Shown here: positions 33,317 through 45,879 of the stretch, one piece after another
Layout: every line of letters begins with the position of its first letter
Numbering within the stretch: position 1 is the first letter of the stretch
Assembly: GCA_035079385.1 (NCBI GenBank)
Contig: JAVHKY010000013.1
Location: 10,972,001 to 11,036,000 of the forward strand
Length of the DNA: 64,000 nt
Origin: Aspidiotus rigidus
Taxonomy: Eukaryota; Arthropoda; Insecta; Hemiptera; Diaspididae
Direction of reading: 5' to 3'
Notes under the pieces: model-generated
Database searches by the model: none
Seen by the model: only the letters and a program-made list of their open reading frames with translations
Told to the model about the DNA's origin: nothing
Translations under genes and position numbers: made by a program

Positions 33317-33517
33317 CTTCACTCGTAAACTTTTACTTTTTTTTTTCTCCTCACCACTGAAGCATACGAGCAAGAAGAAACTTCATAAGTGAAATTTTCA
33401 AACACACTAGGCAAATACGATCAATTTTTCAACGCTAGCACTTAATCCCCAAAGGACTTTTGAAAGAGTTGACAAAGATTGCTTAAACAAGGCTACTTCA
33501 AACTAAAGCGCTTTGTC

Positions 33518-33706
33518 TTTATATATAAGAGATAGGGGACCAAGTGGGACCGCAACGGGAGCAAATGGGACCACTGGACCAAACGGGAGCACGGGACCAC
33601 GAAGGGACCAAACGGGACCACAGCGGGAGCAACCGGGGCCTTGAAGGGACCACAAAGGGACCAGACGGGACCACAATAGGATCTAATGGGACCAAATCTA
33701 TAAAAA
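33518..33706. promoter_or_regulatory. GGTCCC bidirectional promoter, right-arm mirror of 32,320-32,508
   Basis: Same array in reverse orientation (GGGACC on the plus strand), with the TATA boxes at 33,518-33,523 (toward the H2A-like copy) and 33,699-33,706. Confidence 0.6.
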
Positions 33707-33787
33707 TGATAACGACAAAGGCACTTGATCGGTAATATAAACTAAGGCAACAAAGATAGTTGAGCAATACTAGCGTTGAGTTGAGAA

Positions 33788-33958
33788 ATGCTTGAAAAAC
33801 ATAATGAAAATCAGATTATTTTCAAAGGATACGAGTTTGTATTCCATAAGCCTTTGGTCAGAGGTGGAAAGAGATGGAGATGTGCTGAACGAAGAACGTG
33901 TAAAGCAACTTGTCTCTCAACTAGACCAACCTTTTATTTATTCGCTTTGAATAAATAA
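33788..33958 (+). pseudogene. Truncated FLYWCH gene start (right arm)
   Basis: Mirror of 32,068-32,238: 56 codons, FLYWCH N-terminal half only, then unrelated residues to a TAA. Confidence 0.8.
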
Positions 33959-33983
33959 TTGCATGTTTTAGAGAATCAGGGGT

Positions 33984-33999
33984 GGCCCTGAAAAGGGCC
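33984..33999 (-). terminator. Histone mRNA 3' stem-loop (right arm)
   Basis: Mirror of 32,027-32,042, downstream of the right-arm H2B-like gene on its coding strand. Confidence 0.92.
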
Positions 34000-34033
34000 G
34001 TTTTAAAAATATCTAATGCTAGCGTATATTATA

Positions 34034-34618
34034 CTAATTACTCCGGAAAAAATAACATCTACGTCCCATTCTTATGTTCAATGCTCTCTCTAGAGCGTCT
34101 TTCATTGATGGAATTCCACCACATAAGTAGTCAAAGAGAAGTTTCATTTCTTTCCACTTTAGTAAGCGAGGAGCTATAATAATGTTGATTACATCACGTG
34201 AATAATAAAGATCTTTCACGACAAAGAACGACTTGAAATATTTCTCATCGAGATTTATGCATAAATTACGTATGAGATTCCGAATTATTTCAGGATGATA
34301 ACGGGTGTATTTATCTCGCTTTCCATAGAGTCGCATGTTCAAAGGACTATCCTGATTTTTCTCTTCGCTGTAAAATCGTACTATCCACCCAGATAATTGA
34401 CAAAATGTAATAAAATGTCTTTCTTTTGGTACATATGTGCGAATTTTAAGGCATTGTGGAGCGTATTTTCTAAGAAACGAAGTACTACTTCTTTGTTTAA
34501 GTCGACGCGTCTCATCGCACATACACCCTATATGGACTGTACCAATATTACTGAATATTTTTTTGAGACATAATTTTTGTAAGCTCTTTGGTTGCCGTAA
34601 AATTGAACACGGAGACAT
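34034..34618 (-). CDS. H2B-like divergent histone-fold protein, right-arm copy
   Basis: The translated sequence is identical to that of 31,408-31,992, with the same intronless structure, start (ATG 34,618) and stem-loop 34 bases after the stop. If the palindrome is real this is a second functional copy; if it is an assembly product only one exists. Confidence 0.6.
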   Translation of the reverse strand: MSPCSILRQPKSLQKLCLKKIFSNIGTVHIGCMCDETRRLKQRSSTSFLRKYAPQCLKIRTYVPKERHFITFCQLSGWIVRFYSEEKNQDSPLNMRLYGKRDKYTRYHPEIIRNLIRNLCINLDEKYFKSFFVVKDLYYSRDVINIIIAPRLLKWKEMKLLFDYLCGGIPSMKDALERALNIRMGRRCYFFRSN

Positions 34619-35099
34619 TTTCACTGAGTCAAAGAAGAATGAAGAATGAACACGTATATGGCTAAGTTTCTGTTGTTGGATTGACGAAAAAATCGAATCT
34701 CCTCCTACAATGATGCCTCTTTGTTTTAGAAAGAATTAGTGAGCCATTTTTCTAGTGTCGGAGAACACATTCGCGGCTTTCATATATATATATATATATA
34801 CTTTTTTTTTCTTTCTGAGGAGCAGAAAAAAATTAGTTAATCATTCTTACCAGTTCTTCCCATCAAATCTTTAGTCCCTTATGAAAAATAAGCACCCCCT
34901 CTTTGCCTTTACGCAACTCTCATTTTTGAATGATGTTTAAGATTCATCCTCTAGAATTGATTCCTCTCAGATGAAATTTTCAAACACACTAGGCAATTAT
35001 GATCAATTTTTCAACGCTAGCACTTAATCCCCAAAGGACTTTTGAAAGAGTTGACAAAGATTGCTTAAACAAGGCTACTTCAAACTAAAGCGTTTTGTC

Positions 35100-35253
35100 T
35101 TTATATAAGAGATAGGGGACCACGCGGAACCACAACGGGAGCAAACGGGGCCACGGGACCACAAAGGGACCAAACGGGACCACGGGACCACAAAGGGACC
35201 AAACGGGACCACGGGACCACAATAGGATCTAATGGGACCAAAATCTATAAAAA
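35100..35253. promoter_or_regulatory. GGTCCC bidirectional promoter, right-arm mirror of 30,773-30,926
   Basis: The hexamer array (35,116-35,239) reads GGGACC on the plus strand and is flanked by the divergent TATA boxes of the H2B-like (minus) and FLYWCH (plus) genes. Confidence 0.63.
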
Positions 35254-35334
35254 TGATAACGACAAAGGCACTTGATCGGTAATATAAACTAAGGCAACAA
35301 AGATAGTTGAGCAATACTAGCGTTGAGTTGAGAA

Positions 35335-36063
35335 ATGCTTGAAAAACATAATGAAAATCAGATTATTTTCAAAGGATACAAGTTTGTATTCCATAAGCCT
35401 TTGGTCAGAGGTGGAAAGAGATGGAGATGTGCCGAACGAAGAACGTGTAAAGCATACCTAAAATATGATGCTGATAACAAGGTTTTAGGAGAGTACCCCA
35501 AACATAATCATCAAGAAAATGTCAATAATAAGTGTGTACCTTTGTTAGAGAAAATGACACAAAAACTTGCTTCCGAGGATAGAGGATTTGATCCCGAGCC
35601 TATTTCAACTTTGTCTACTTCTACTCTTCCTGCTAGCACTCATGAGCAGTTATCAAATGACAAATTCAGCGAAAGCAATTATCAACATCATACAATGGAA
35701 AATACATCAAAATATTTCCAACCGATGGAAAGTAGTTCATCTTCCAAAGAAGAAGATTTTAATGATGGGTCTTTTGCTAAGACGTTATCACAGGAACCCG
35801 ACAAAGCGAGTTCATCAAATCATTTTCAGCCGTTGGAATATAGTTCATCTTCTGGAGAAGAAGATATTAATAATGGGACAATCGCTAGGATGGTATTACA
35901 TAAGCCCAACAAGAAGCCATTTTACAACTCAACCACTGATATTAATGACCTTATTGAAAGCTTGTATTTATTTCATAAAGCTCTAAAATCTGGAAACACC
36001 AAAACGCTTCCAAAAATACGCAAAATAGAGAAAAAACTCCGCAAAGCTCGTATAATTGTTTAA
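35335..36063 (+). CDS. FLYWCH zinc-finger protein, right-arm copy
   Basis: The translated protein is identical to that of 29,963-30,691 (242 residues, ligands C32, C38, H57, H59; duplicated Ser/Glu-rich unit; basic C-terminus). Its 3' flank carries AATAAA at about 36,147. Confidence 0.78.
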   Translation: MLEKHNENQIIFKGYKFVFHKPLVRGGKRWRCAERRTCKAYLKYDADNKVLGEYPKHNHQENVNNKCVPLLEKMTQKLASEDRGFDPEPISTLSTSTLPASTHEQLSNDKFSESNYQHHTMENTSKYFQPMESSSSSKEEDFNDGSFAKTLSQEPDKASSSNHFQPLEYSSSSGEEDINNGTIARMVLHKPNKKPFYNSTTDINDLIESLYLFHKALKSGNTKTLPKIRKIEKKLRKARIIV

Positions 36064-36932
36064 CTTTCTAAAGAAGCGCTTGTATACCCATTTGAATGAA
36101 TGGTAAAAATCGCAGTGTACATTTATATAGTATTTTAACTCATTCTGAATAAATAAGTAGAAAAATACAAAGATGGAACGATCTTTTTGCTTGAAACAAC
36201 GAGCACCTCTCTTGCATTTGTCCGCCTCAAAGATATATGGGGCTCTATAGTCAGTCTCTCTCTGCAAACCACAACATGGGAACCCGTTTCTAGGTAAACC
36301 CTCCAACATCTGAAACAACAAGCGTCTCTTGCGTATTTGTCAGCTTCGATCATATTATACAGAGAGAAGCCTCTTTTTCCTTCAAAAAGCAATGTACTTG
36401 TACACACTTTATTTGACCAAAGGACATTCAATGATTTTTTTTCGTGGTGAGACAATACATGATTCAGTGTGTGTGGGTTTACCTACAAACCTCTCGGAAC
36501 AATTCTCGCTTTCCATTTCTCGGCAAATTGCGTTTAACCTCCTTTCGACAAAAGTCTTACAGAGGCTATTATATTTCCTCAACAAAATAATTTAAGCCTG
36601 CACCAATGGCGCCTAGAGAATGGTTTCCATCCCAGTTACAAATATTATAACATCGCTAAATAAGGAAAACAAAAAGTGTATTTATTTCATTCAAAAATTA
36701 AAGAAGGAAACTACAAGTAGCTAATACGAACAATTTAGCTAGATAAAAAAAGTTTTGTTCTACGCCAATACAAGGATAGAATGTATGGGAAATCAGTTTT
36801 TTTTTGTTTTTGTTTTTTTTTTTAAATTGCGTTTCAATCACAATTTGCTCGCATATCCAAAATATTTGAAATTGATATTAAGGTTGTCTTTTACCGCTAC
36901 TTTATTCTCTTTGTGTTTTGAGTCTATTTGCA

Positions 36933-37331
36933 ATGAATCACGAGTTGGGTGAAGTAGAAGAAACGACAAGTTTGCCAACAGCAAAGGTAGTACTTAAGTC
37001 AAGTGACAGAAAGAGTTCTACAAGTACAAACCTCAAACAAATCTTTGGAGGTAAGGGTGTATGCCAAGTGTGAAATAAAATGAGGGTATATAATTCAATA
37101 TAATGTATTTTAATAAATATTAGAACAGAGTAGATCACTTATAAACAAAACAGATAGGTATTATAACTTAATTAGGTGGAAGCGAGACTGGAGAGGGAAC
37201 AGAAGGAGATGAATTTGCGGGAACTAGAAAATGTTGAGGATGTTTTTGCGACAGAAGAACAATTAGATCTTCGGATAAGGGGAGGCGATAATGAGCCCAA
37301 GCTAATGTTTCGACGCAAAGACCGGGAATGA
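36933..37331 (+). CDS. Two-block candidate gene, right-arm copy
   Basis: Mirror of 28,695-29,093: block 1 36,933-37,050, block 2 37,176-37,331. The same one-base frame mismatch across the intron is present in both arms, so it is not random read error in one of them. Confidence 0.4.
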
Positions 37332-37419
37332 TATAACGTTTATCCCCGTTTGAGGATAAAACGAGCTTCTTGCATCTTCAAAATTTATTATTCGAATTTT
37401 TAAAAATAATTTCGATCAC

Positions 37420-37450
<31 letters not shown>

Positions 37451-37622
37451 ATGGGGAATATTTTGAATAGACCATGAATTCGGTCTACAGTTTCTCTTCA
37501 CCCGTCAAAATCTGGAATAAAAAAGATCACATCTTTTTTATCTTTCTGAACTTTGGTACTCAAGAGATTCGAATCGTTCTAGTCAGATTTGGAACTTAAT
37601 TTTTCATTCCATGTTCTTCTTC

Positions 37623-37653
<31 letters not shown>

Positions 37654-38795
37654 GTCCGATTATTCTTTTATTTCTGATTTTTCAGAGTGTATTAGTGATT
37701 ATTTCTCGCTAACATGTCTAATTTAAAAGTTTGTTTTACGTTCACATCTATTGCTTCACCTAGCAACCTCTATAGTTTGAAGATAAGTTTCGTGTGTACA
37801 TACATAAGTAAAAACACTAATTGCGCGCGAGATGAAGTTTAGACCCTCACCCAAGAAAAAAATATTGACTTATTTTCATTCAGTGAAGAATATGTGATGT
37901 TATACCAATTAATTAATTATACCATGCAATTTTTTCAGGGCGAACGCCCCTCAAATAGGTTTTAGAGGAACATTTATTTGAGACGATATCATCGAAACTA
38001 AAACAAACGATTTCTAGTACAGCGTGAAGCAATATTGATAAGATACATTTCATGGTAAAAGTAGTAAATTTTGTAAGTTCTCTTTTGTCTATCTTCTGAC
38101 CATTTTTTAAATATAATTCATTTATTTTATTTTAATTCATAATTCTTATTGTTTAGGCTTTAGCCCTTGCTTTGGCTATTGGTTTTAAATTTATATTATG
38201 TAGAATAAGTTTGTAAAATTTATCTTACCTACTTTGTTTTATTTTTTCTTTCCTAGACATTATTGACTTGTTTTTTTCTCCTCCCAGAGTGTCTCGGAGA
38301 ACGAGAATATATTTCAAATAATGTGCCTACAATAAACACACACCGACACTCACAGTCAATGATTAAAGAGAATTGTCAATAAAGTATTCATCGAAAGTAC
38401 CTATCTCCTGTGTTCATATTATTATCGTGATAGTTTACGAGGAAGAGAACGGTGGATGAACGTGAGTCGGTATTGTTAGTCAACCCTACCCTCTCTAACA
38501 CTTACCACCTCCCTGAATTTGTAAAATATGCTTCAAAATGTATAATAACGAGAATAATATAGATCGCGAACAGTCTTTCGACTCTGTTATGTGTGTGGTC
38601 AACTATCTCTAGGTTTTCTCATGAAATAATATCTTTCAGGTCGATAATTATAAATATAATTGAATTTGGTCGATTTTATAAGTTTTTTGAATCGGGTTGG
38701 AGAGGGACAAGTGTAGGTTCATTCACAAGTTTGACCAACTTCAATTCAGAGTCGTACGTTGACTTACGTTGTGTTCAACTAATAACACTAAGGAG

Positions 38796-39019
38796 CGGGG
38801 TAATATCATCAACGCTATTAAACAAATTCGTTCAAATCCGGAAAAAGCCTTCCAATTGATCAACAATCACTATTTGTATGAATGCTCGATGTTGAATAAT
38901 GTGCTACCAATAGACTCGGGCTTAAGGCTCGTGTAAAAGATCTGGTGACTAATGTGATTTACAATGTCATAAGCAAATACTTTGCTGAAAATAATCCTTA
39001 TATTCGACGAAAGTTTTAA
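38796..39019 (+). pseudogene. Frameshifted H2A-like family copy (right arm)
   Basis: Mirror of 27,007-27,230. RGNIINAIKQ... in one frame, then VKDLVTNVIYNVIS... in another, stop at 39,017-39,019. Confidence 0.6.
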
Positions 39020-39860
39020 ATAATGTTCAATAGTAACGAAATTGAGAATGTTATTAAACCTAGATGGGATTGCAAAACAGAGCGTCCTGGTTTATGAAAA
39101 AAAGACTGTACAGAATGTACTTGTTCCATGGATGAAGTGACAGAGTATCCAAACGTCTGCAAATGTTTGACAGAGAGAAGAGTAATAACCTTCAATTTAG
39201 ATTTGACTTTACATGAGTTGAGTAATATTAGGTACCTACTTTGATTGATCACTCACGTTTGTCTAGGGCATGTTCTACAATACGACTCAAGTTGATTAGC
39301 ACCGAGTGGATCGCGATTGACCTTAACTTATAATTTCATTAGTCAAGCAAGTGGGTCCTCCAGAACAAAACACCCCATTATAATTTGTACTCTAAACGGC
39401 AGTGACGCGCTAGCGACCATACTTCCTCGCAGCTCTAAGCTTGACAGGGTTAGACATTCAGTTAGTTATTTGAAAAATTCCAGTGAAGTAACGTTTTTGC
39501 TAGAAAATTCCTTGGACTTGAATAAAAGATAATTGAAATTTTCAGTTCTGTCATACAATCTTATCTAGCTTCATCTGCTCATCCTAAATTTGATACAAGC
39601 GTGAGAGTGTGTGTGTTTTGTCATCGGGTGCTACACTAGCTCCCTCTTCATCTAAGAGTGCACACTAACTCTACCCACACTGGAAGTAACTATAGGCCGG
39701 AAGCCAATAAGGAAGGGAACATCGTCGTACTCTATCCGCTTCTATATGAATCAAGAGTTCACGACCTACCGCTACACCAGAGTGATCGTACAAGGTGTGT
39801 CGACATGTTTGTAGTATGTAAAGTTGTGTGTTCTATGACTTTGCCCGTAATTATTTCATC

Positions 39861-40289
39861 TCATTCGAATATACGCAGCACCACAGCCAGATTCAATTCC
39901 TTGCTAGAATCACCCTTGCATAAGGAAAAGAAGAGATGTTTAATTTCTTTCGCGGTCAATAAACGTGGCGCTATTACAAATTCAATGCTGTTGTCGTGAG
40001 GGAAGAAAAAGTCTCTTACAATCGCGAACGTTTTGAAATATGTGACATGGAGATTTAAACAAGTATTGCGTATAAAATTCTGCATTATGCCCTTGAGAAA
40101 ACAGCAATGATAGTCTCTATTTATCAGCATACGGTGTCTGAATATACAACTTTGGTTTTTCTGTTGAGTGAAAAAATCTACGCTGCTTGTGCATAATTTA
40201 TAAAATTGAATATGATCTTTGCGTCGGGTAAATATGGCTAAGGTATGCATTGACCACACCGCCCTATCTTGTATTGGGTAAGGTCGCAT
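39861..40289 (-). CDS. H2B-like protein, second copy, right arm
   Basis: Mirror of 25,737-26,165 with an identical 142-residue frame. Confidence 0.48.
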   Translation of the reverse strand: MRPYPIQDRAVWSMHTLAIFTRRKDHIQFYKLCTSSVDFFTQQKNQSCIFRHRMLINRDYHCCFLKGIMQNFIRNTCLNLHVTYFKTFAIVRDFFFPHDNSIEFVIAPRLLTAKEIKHLFFSLCKGDSSKELNLAVVLRIFE

Positions 40290-40539
40290 TTAAGACATCT
40301 TATAAGGAATATCTTAAGTACGCACAAAACACGCAGGCTGAACATTTTGTTGCGATCGAAATAATACGATGATAATAATAATAATAATAGTAATATTTTC
40401 GGAGTTAGTTAGTTTGTCTAACTTTGAGCTTTGCACCCTGCTCGTCTGATTGGTGGATGAATCTTCCGTTTGATCATTGAAAATAGTAGATACATCTGCT
40501 ATTTTTTCGCGATCGCTTCTATGATCGAAAGAATTATGT

Positions 40540-40555
40540 GGTCCTGAAAAGGACC
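40540..40555 (-). terminator. Histone mRNA 3' stem-loop (right arm, pseudogene copy)
   Basis: Mirror of 25,471-25,486: GGTCCT stem, TTTC loop, on the strand of the decayed H2B-like copy. Confidence 0.85.
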
Positions 40556-40595
40556 GTTTTAATGATAATACTTGTCTCGTATAATAAATAAAATT

Positions 40596-41033
40596 ATATC
40601 TCCATCCACCAACGCTTCGATTCCAAGCCTAGAATTATCGCCCAATAATATTCATCGCGTTTGTCAGCGTTACCTTTAAGAGAAAAAAGAACTCTTGCTC
40701 TTCACGTGCGCTAAACGTCTTTTACAACGTAATATGTCTGGAAAAATTTCTCATCAACGTTCATGCAGATATTCTGGAGGAAAGACTGGAAAGTGGGAAT
40801 AGAGAAGCGAGTGATCCACTCCCTTACTGGGAATTCAAGTTGTTAAGTGAATATGGTTTTTTTTGTTTTCTTTCTTACTGAAAAAAGTCGATGATACTAC
40901 CAGATATTTTATAAAACTTGAGAATATCACGCATAAAAGGTACATATGTGAAGCATGCAATGTGCCTTGGATGAAGACATCTTACATTGAATATTTTCTC
41001 GCGATATAAATCTTCCAAGCTTCTAACGTACAT
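40596..41033 (-). pseudogene. Decayed H2B-like family member (right arm)
   Basis: Mirror of 24,993-25,430 with the same stop and frame breaks. Confidence 0.62.
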
Positions 41034-42025
41034 TTTGCCGAGTCAACGTTAAAATGAGAATGATACTTTGAAAAAAACATATAAGTTGATGTTGATCACG
41101 GATATTCCCACCTATCATCTGATTGGTTTGTTGAATTTAATCATAGGGAGATCTGATCCAATGAAAAATAATGTAAGAATCATCCTTCTAACGCATCACA
41201 GGGCAAAGCGGGCCAGCGAAACAATAAGGGTACGGTCAGAATTCTCACACCTTTGGAAAAACTGAAACTGACCAGATGTTTTTCAAAATAATACAAAAAA
41301 TTAGGCTTAAGTCGTAAAACTATACCCATTTATTCGTAAAACTATACCCATTTATTCGAGTCGTATTTGAAATGATACTCCTAGGAATGGCGTTTGCCCG
41401 TTGATTTTTACGAGGGGTAGGTATCTGTTATATGGAGAATTAGCCCGATACATCAATAAATTAAAATCGTCGCATTCTTAAGGAGTTGTGAATATTTTTT
41501 TACAAGCGTTTACCCCATTTTCATATATACGCGAAAAAGTAATAGGTAAACCGACAAATCGCAGCTGGACCAAAACAACGAGGACGGAACGAGGCGTGCG
41601 TATCGATTTTTACAATCGAAATTAAAGGTGTGCGTTTGATCGCGTGTCGGTAGCTTACCTTACCTTAAATTAGATCAACGCGTAGATGCTATGAGAACTC
41701 CCTAAAAATTCTAATTAGACTTATTCAGATAATAAACGAAAATATATTAAAGAGGGACTTCAACAAATTCATTCCATCATTCGATCGTATAGTTACACTC
41801 ATTCATACTACGCTAAGCCCTACATATAGTACATACCTATTCTCTACTTTTACGAGCGAATATGATACACTCATTCATGGTCACCCTTCATTCATAGCGA
41901 TCCTTGTACACCCTTTACTCTTACATGATCGAATATGTAGGGTGAATTCGTTCGTCGTATCACCGCCTACACGTTGAAATGACGATGACCACGATCATAC
42001 ATAATGCATTAACCCCCCAAAACCG

Positions 42026-42726
42026 ACGAGCAACTCATTATTTTTCCAAAAATTAAAACATTCACCGTTGAGTAAATATCGATTTTCCTTATACCTAACG
42101 CGATAAACTTCTTAACCCTTCCTCTGCCACCCTCCCTCTTTAGAAAGAAAACGTCGTCGAATAGAAAGAGATCGTCGTCGAACGGGCGATTCATTCATTT
42201 TCGTTCGTTCATAACGTCAATCAAGCACCACCGACGAAAAACGTAAAAACGACTCGCCGTAATATTCTCCCTGGACGAGTAAATATCAATTTTTCCCTTA
42301 TACCTAGAAAGAGATGGTCATATACGGGCCTAACTTAGAAAGAGAGAGATCGTCGTTGAACGGACAACTCATTCATTTTCGTTCGTTCGTAGCGCCAATC
42401 AAGCACCCCCAACGAAAAACAATATTCTTAATTAAACAGGAAGCCCTAACAAAAAAACAACATTCGTGATATTCACCCTCGTCATGTAAAATTAATTTTT
42501 TTTTTTCCTTATACCTATACAAATACTTCTACATAGGACACGGTCATAACTTAGACAGAAAGACATCATCACGCTCCTCGTCGTCAAATAACCGGACAAC
42601 CTTTCGTACAAAAAAGATCGCCGCCGCGACGTCATATAGCCGGACAAACCTTCTTAGAAAGAGATCGCCGTCATTTAGACAGAGAAAGAATGATCAATCG
42701 CCGTCAAAAGCCGGACTTACGCATGC
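42026..42726. repeat. Degenerate repeat at the outer end of the right arm
   Basis: Mirror of 23,300-24,000 (AGAAAGAGATCGTCGTCGAA and related blocks on the plus strand). Confidence 0.6.
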
Positions 42727-42779
42727 GCAGAAGGGGCAAATTCCTAGAACCTAACTTTATATCCTACTTGAAAAATTGA

Positions 42780-44620
42780 AAAATGCACTGCTTGAGTGTT
42801 CAAATTTCAAGTTCAACTGCTCTACTCTCCAGGCCAGACTGGTATTGCCAAAGAATTAACATAGATGAGAATGATTGGTACCGGTGTAGCTCAGCTGTTC
42901 AGCCATTCAGCATAGAAGCTTGAAGTACAGTCATCTAATGTTCATGAACACAAACTGGAGAATAGGCATCTTCCGTAAGTGTGACAAAGCTTCAATTCTT
43001 CAGATCGTTTCCTCCGGGCTTGCATTTCTTCATAACATTGGTCAGCCAAGAATCCGGGGCAATGCAGCTGTATCATACAGCTTCAGCTTTTGGCTTGAAC
43101 TTATGACCATGAAAAATACAGCTTTAGCTTTTGCCTTCCAACTTCTGTAAAAATTAAAAATATAACTGGCTTCAGCCTTTTTTGGCTGACTTTCAGCTTC
43201 TTCATTTTTTTTGATATATTATTAGTTTAGGTACCCCTTAATTGAAGACCTTTCTGTCAAAAGAGCTTCAGTCCCATAAGAAATATATTGAGCGAACGCC
43301 CTTTTGATACAGGTCCTCAATTTTCATTCAAAATATTTCAAGATAAATTGCAGAACTTGGAAGTTTCCTTAAAAAAGCCTCTGTAGGAGAGAGAAGAGGG
43401 CTTAATTCGTTCTATGGTTGGATATCAGGAATGGGAACAAAGCAACTTATGGCAAAAGTGAAAAAAAAAAAACAAAATTTGTACAGCATGAAATTTTCTA
43501 CAAATCTTCTTCTCTCATAAAAATTGATTTGGATCAATTTTAGGAAACCTTCCACCCAGCACCCGCACTGTACATAAATTTTAGTTTCTGAATGCTGATA
43601 TTAACGCGGTCCGGCCCCTGATATATGAATGTGAATTGGACCCTATTTAGCCAAACCCAACCAAGCGACATGATAACAATCTAAAGAAATGTTCCTCTAC
43701 TATAAGTGGAGATTCTCCTTTCGCCAGATCGTTACCATGTCGCTTGGTTGGGTTTGGCTAAAAAGGGTCCAATTGGCTTGAGCTGACTGGGCCATAATAT
43801 GATTTCATGACGATTATGTAGTAAATTAGTAATATTGTATTTTGTTATTTAGTTCTCGTTGATAATCGATATCAAATGAAGATTCAATGTTTGGAAATCA
43901 ACATTTATCTTTTGGTTTTCCATTCACGCAGCCTGCAGTTAGCAAAGCAGTACCCTGAACTCCAGGAGCGCTCCAGCCGACATTCCCAGCCCACCCTATA
44001 CTATGGCAAGTCTGCAATATTCATACGTTTCTTCTTATTTAAATTAATTTTTTTCAAATTTCTCTATTCTCGACTTCTCTTGCGCACATTTACTTGGCAC
44101 GCAGTACAACACAATCGTTATAATAATGCGGTTCTCAGAATGATTTAAAATTTCAAGAAGCCAAAAGACAGCTGAGAATACGTCTTTTCTTTTGGTTTTT
44201 CAAGAACTACGGCTGCCTATTTTTCAGCTTAAGCTTTTGACTTTTCAATGATAAATACGGCGACTTCCGGCTAATACGGCTCTCAGCTGGCTGCAATGCC
44301 CTGCGAGAATCAGCTGAATTAGGTAGCTGAATTGAGCCGAAAGCCAGCTAAATTTTTTCAAAAGCCGGAAGTTGAAAGCCAAATTTTTCAAGGTCGTTAG
44401 TTCAAGCCAAAAGCCGAAGCTGAAATTTTTTACTGTAATTCTCTTTGAAACACTTGTGAACCAGTTGGAGCTTGCAAACAGGGTGCGTTTGTTTTGTGCA
44501 GACATTTTTATAAAATCTTTGGAGTTTCTTGCTAATTCCACTCTGTTCAAAAGTTCACAATTCACAGAAAGCCAAAGCTGGATGAGATCAAGAATTCTAA
44601 CCCGCAGTTTGTTTTGTACC
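42780..44620. mobile_element. Diverged second copy of the fold-back transposon
   Basis: Near 42,885-42,980, CAGCATAGAAGCTTGAAGT and ACAAACTGGAGAATAGGCAT match the left arm of the 18.3-kb element in the same orientation. The other end (44,140-44,440) is rich in AGCCAAAAGC/CAGCTGAATT blocks that pair with AGCTTCAGCTTTTGGCT near 43,078. It begins within a few dozen bases of the palindrome edge. Borders are approximate, and it contains a nested MITE-like insertion. Confidence 0.55.
43634..43774. mobile_element. MITE-like inverted repeat (about 141 bp)
   Basis: Terminal inverted repeats of about 44 bp: AATTGGACCCTATTTAGCCA... at 43,634 faces ...TGGCTAAAAAGGGTCCAATT ending at 43,774, sharing the core AACCCAACCAAGCGACATG. 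The middle is about 50 bp. No clear target duplication is visible. Confidence 0.65.
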
Positions 44621-44689
44621 TAGAATAAATCTGAATCAAACGTCTCGCTTGTACGTTCGCGTGGTTCATAAAATTTTGTATACTTCCAT

Positions 44690-45500
44690 TAACGCGGTGA
44701 TGTTATCAATTAGCGGGGCGAGACTAAACAATCCAAAATTTGCTGATGACATAATACTTATAGGAAAAACAAAAGAAGAGCTAGAAAAGATGGGGAGGGA
44801 ACTATTCAGGGAATGCGAAAAAAAGGGACTACAACCAAACAAATTAAAAACAAAATACATGAGCAATAACCCACACTCGCAACTGGAAATAGAGGGAACA
44901 AAATTTGAGAAGGTAGATGAATACACCTACCTGGGGCAAGTGGTCTCATTCAAGGAAGGGATGGAAAAGAAATAAGAGCGAGGAAAAACAGAGCATGGAA
45001 AAGCTATTGGGCCTTGAAAGGGATATTCAAAGGGGAGATGAGAGTGGGGGCAAAAATAAAAATATGGGAAATGTGCGTGCTACCAGTATTGTGTTACGGT
45101 GCACAAACATGGGCAATAACTAAATCACAAGTGGAGGGATTAAGGGTCACCCAGAGGGCTATGGAGAGAAGCATTCTGAAAATAAAGAAAAAAGACAGAA
45201 TGAGAAACAAATAATGCATCAGAAAAGAGAGTAGTATAAAAGATATAGGGTATACCATCAAAAAAGTCAAATTTAAGTATGCAGGACATACCATGAGAGG
45301 AAGGGATGGGAAAAATGACAACAATATGGAGACCCTACGAGGGGAAAAGGGAGAGGGGGCGCCCGAGGACGAGATGGAGGGATGAGCTGGAGGAAAGAGT
45401 AGGGTCACTGTGACATAGGGAAGTGCACGACAGAAGCAGATGGCGAAGAATTGGTGAGGCATATGCCCCAAAATGGGCGGTTGGCGACGAGTTCGGGTAA
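44690..45500 (+). pseudogene. Non-LTR retrotransposon (LINE) 3' fragment
   Basis: The reverse-transcriptase active-site region reads NPKFADDIILIGKTKEELEK (FADD box). After frameshifts come VLPVLCYGAQTWAITKSQ and the C-terminal block GRPRTRWRDELEE...DRSRWRRIGEAYAPKWA. These are the standard order of a LINE RT thumb and C-terminus found in insect genomes. At least two frameshifts and no 5' half; a dead 5'-truncated insertion. Confidence 0.8.
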
Positions 45501-45879
45501 AAATAATTTATATTTTTTTGTACCTAGTTTATATATTCTTATATACGGTATATTCTTTTATGTGCTTGAAGCCAATAAAGTGCTGAATTATTATGATTCT
45601 AATTATTTATTTCAAACTTTACTAACTACACCGCATACTACAATAAAGGTTAGCGCTTTTGATTTGGCAACAAACTGTTTGTTTCGTTTGAGAATGGCTT
45701 GTTGCCGAAAGCGCTATCAATATCTTCTCTAACGTACCTACTGTCTGACAAAACTCCTGGATCTCGATCATACATCCATTTTCTATTAATTCTCTTAATC
45801 CAGAACTCCATTGAAGTAAAATAAATGGGTTTGAAACAACCAAGGGGCTCAATATGCTGATCCTTCGACACCAATATTT
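45501..45879. other. Spacer between LINE and Penelope remnants
   Basis: Contains a short inverted pair (TAGCGCTTTTGATTTGGCAA... near 45,651 and GCTTGTTGCCGAAAGCGCTA near 45,697). Overlapping frames here have no recognised domain. Confidence 0.4.

Larger units (their letters stand above)
23257..42769. repeat. Giant inverted repeat (palindrome), arms of about 9.74 kb
   Basis: Left arm 23,257-32,994 and right arm 33,031-42,769 are reverse complements around a 36-bp spacer. Every open frame in one arm reappears in the other with coordinates summing to 66,026. The only length difference I found is a homopolymer beside the centre (10 T at 32,978-32,987 versus 11 A at 33,038-33,048), inside which the sum becomes 66,025. 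The outer ends are sharp: at 23,257 and 42,769 similarity stops within one base (AAAAAGTAGG versus TTCAAGTAGG in equivalent orientation), and both flanks are unrelated single-copy DNA. Confidence 0.97.
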
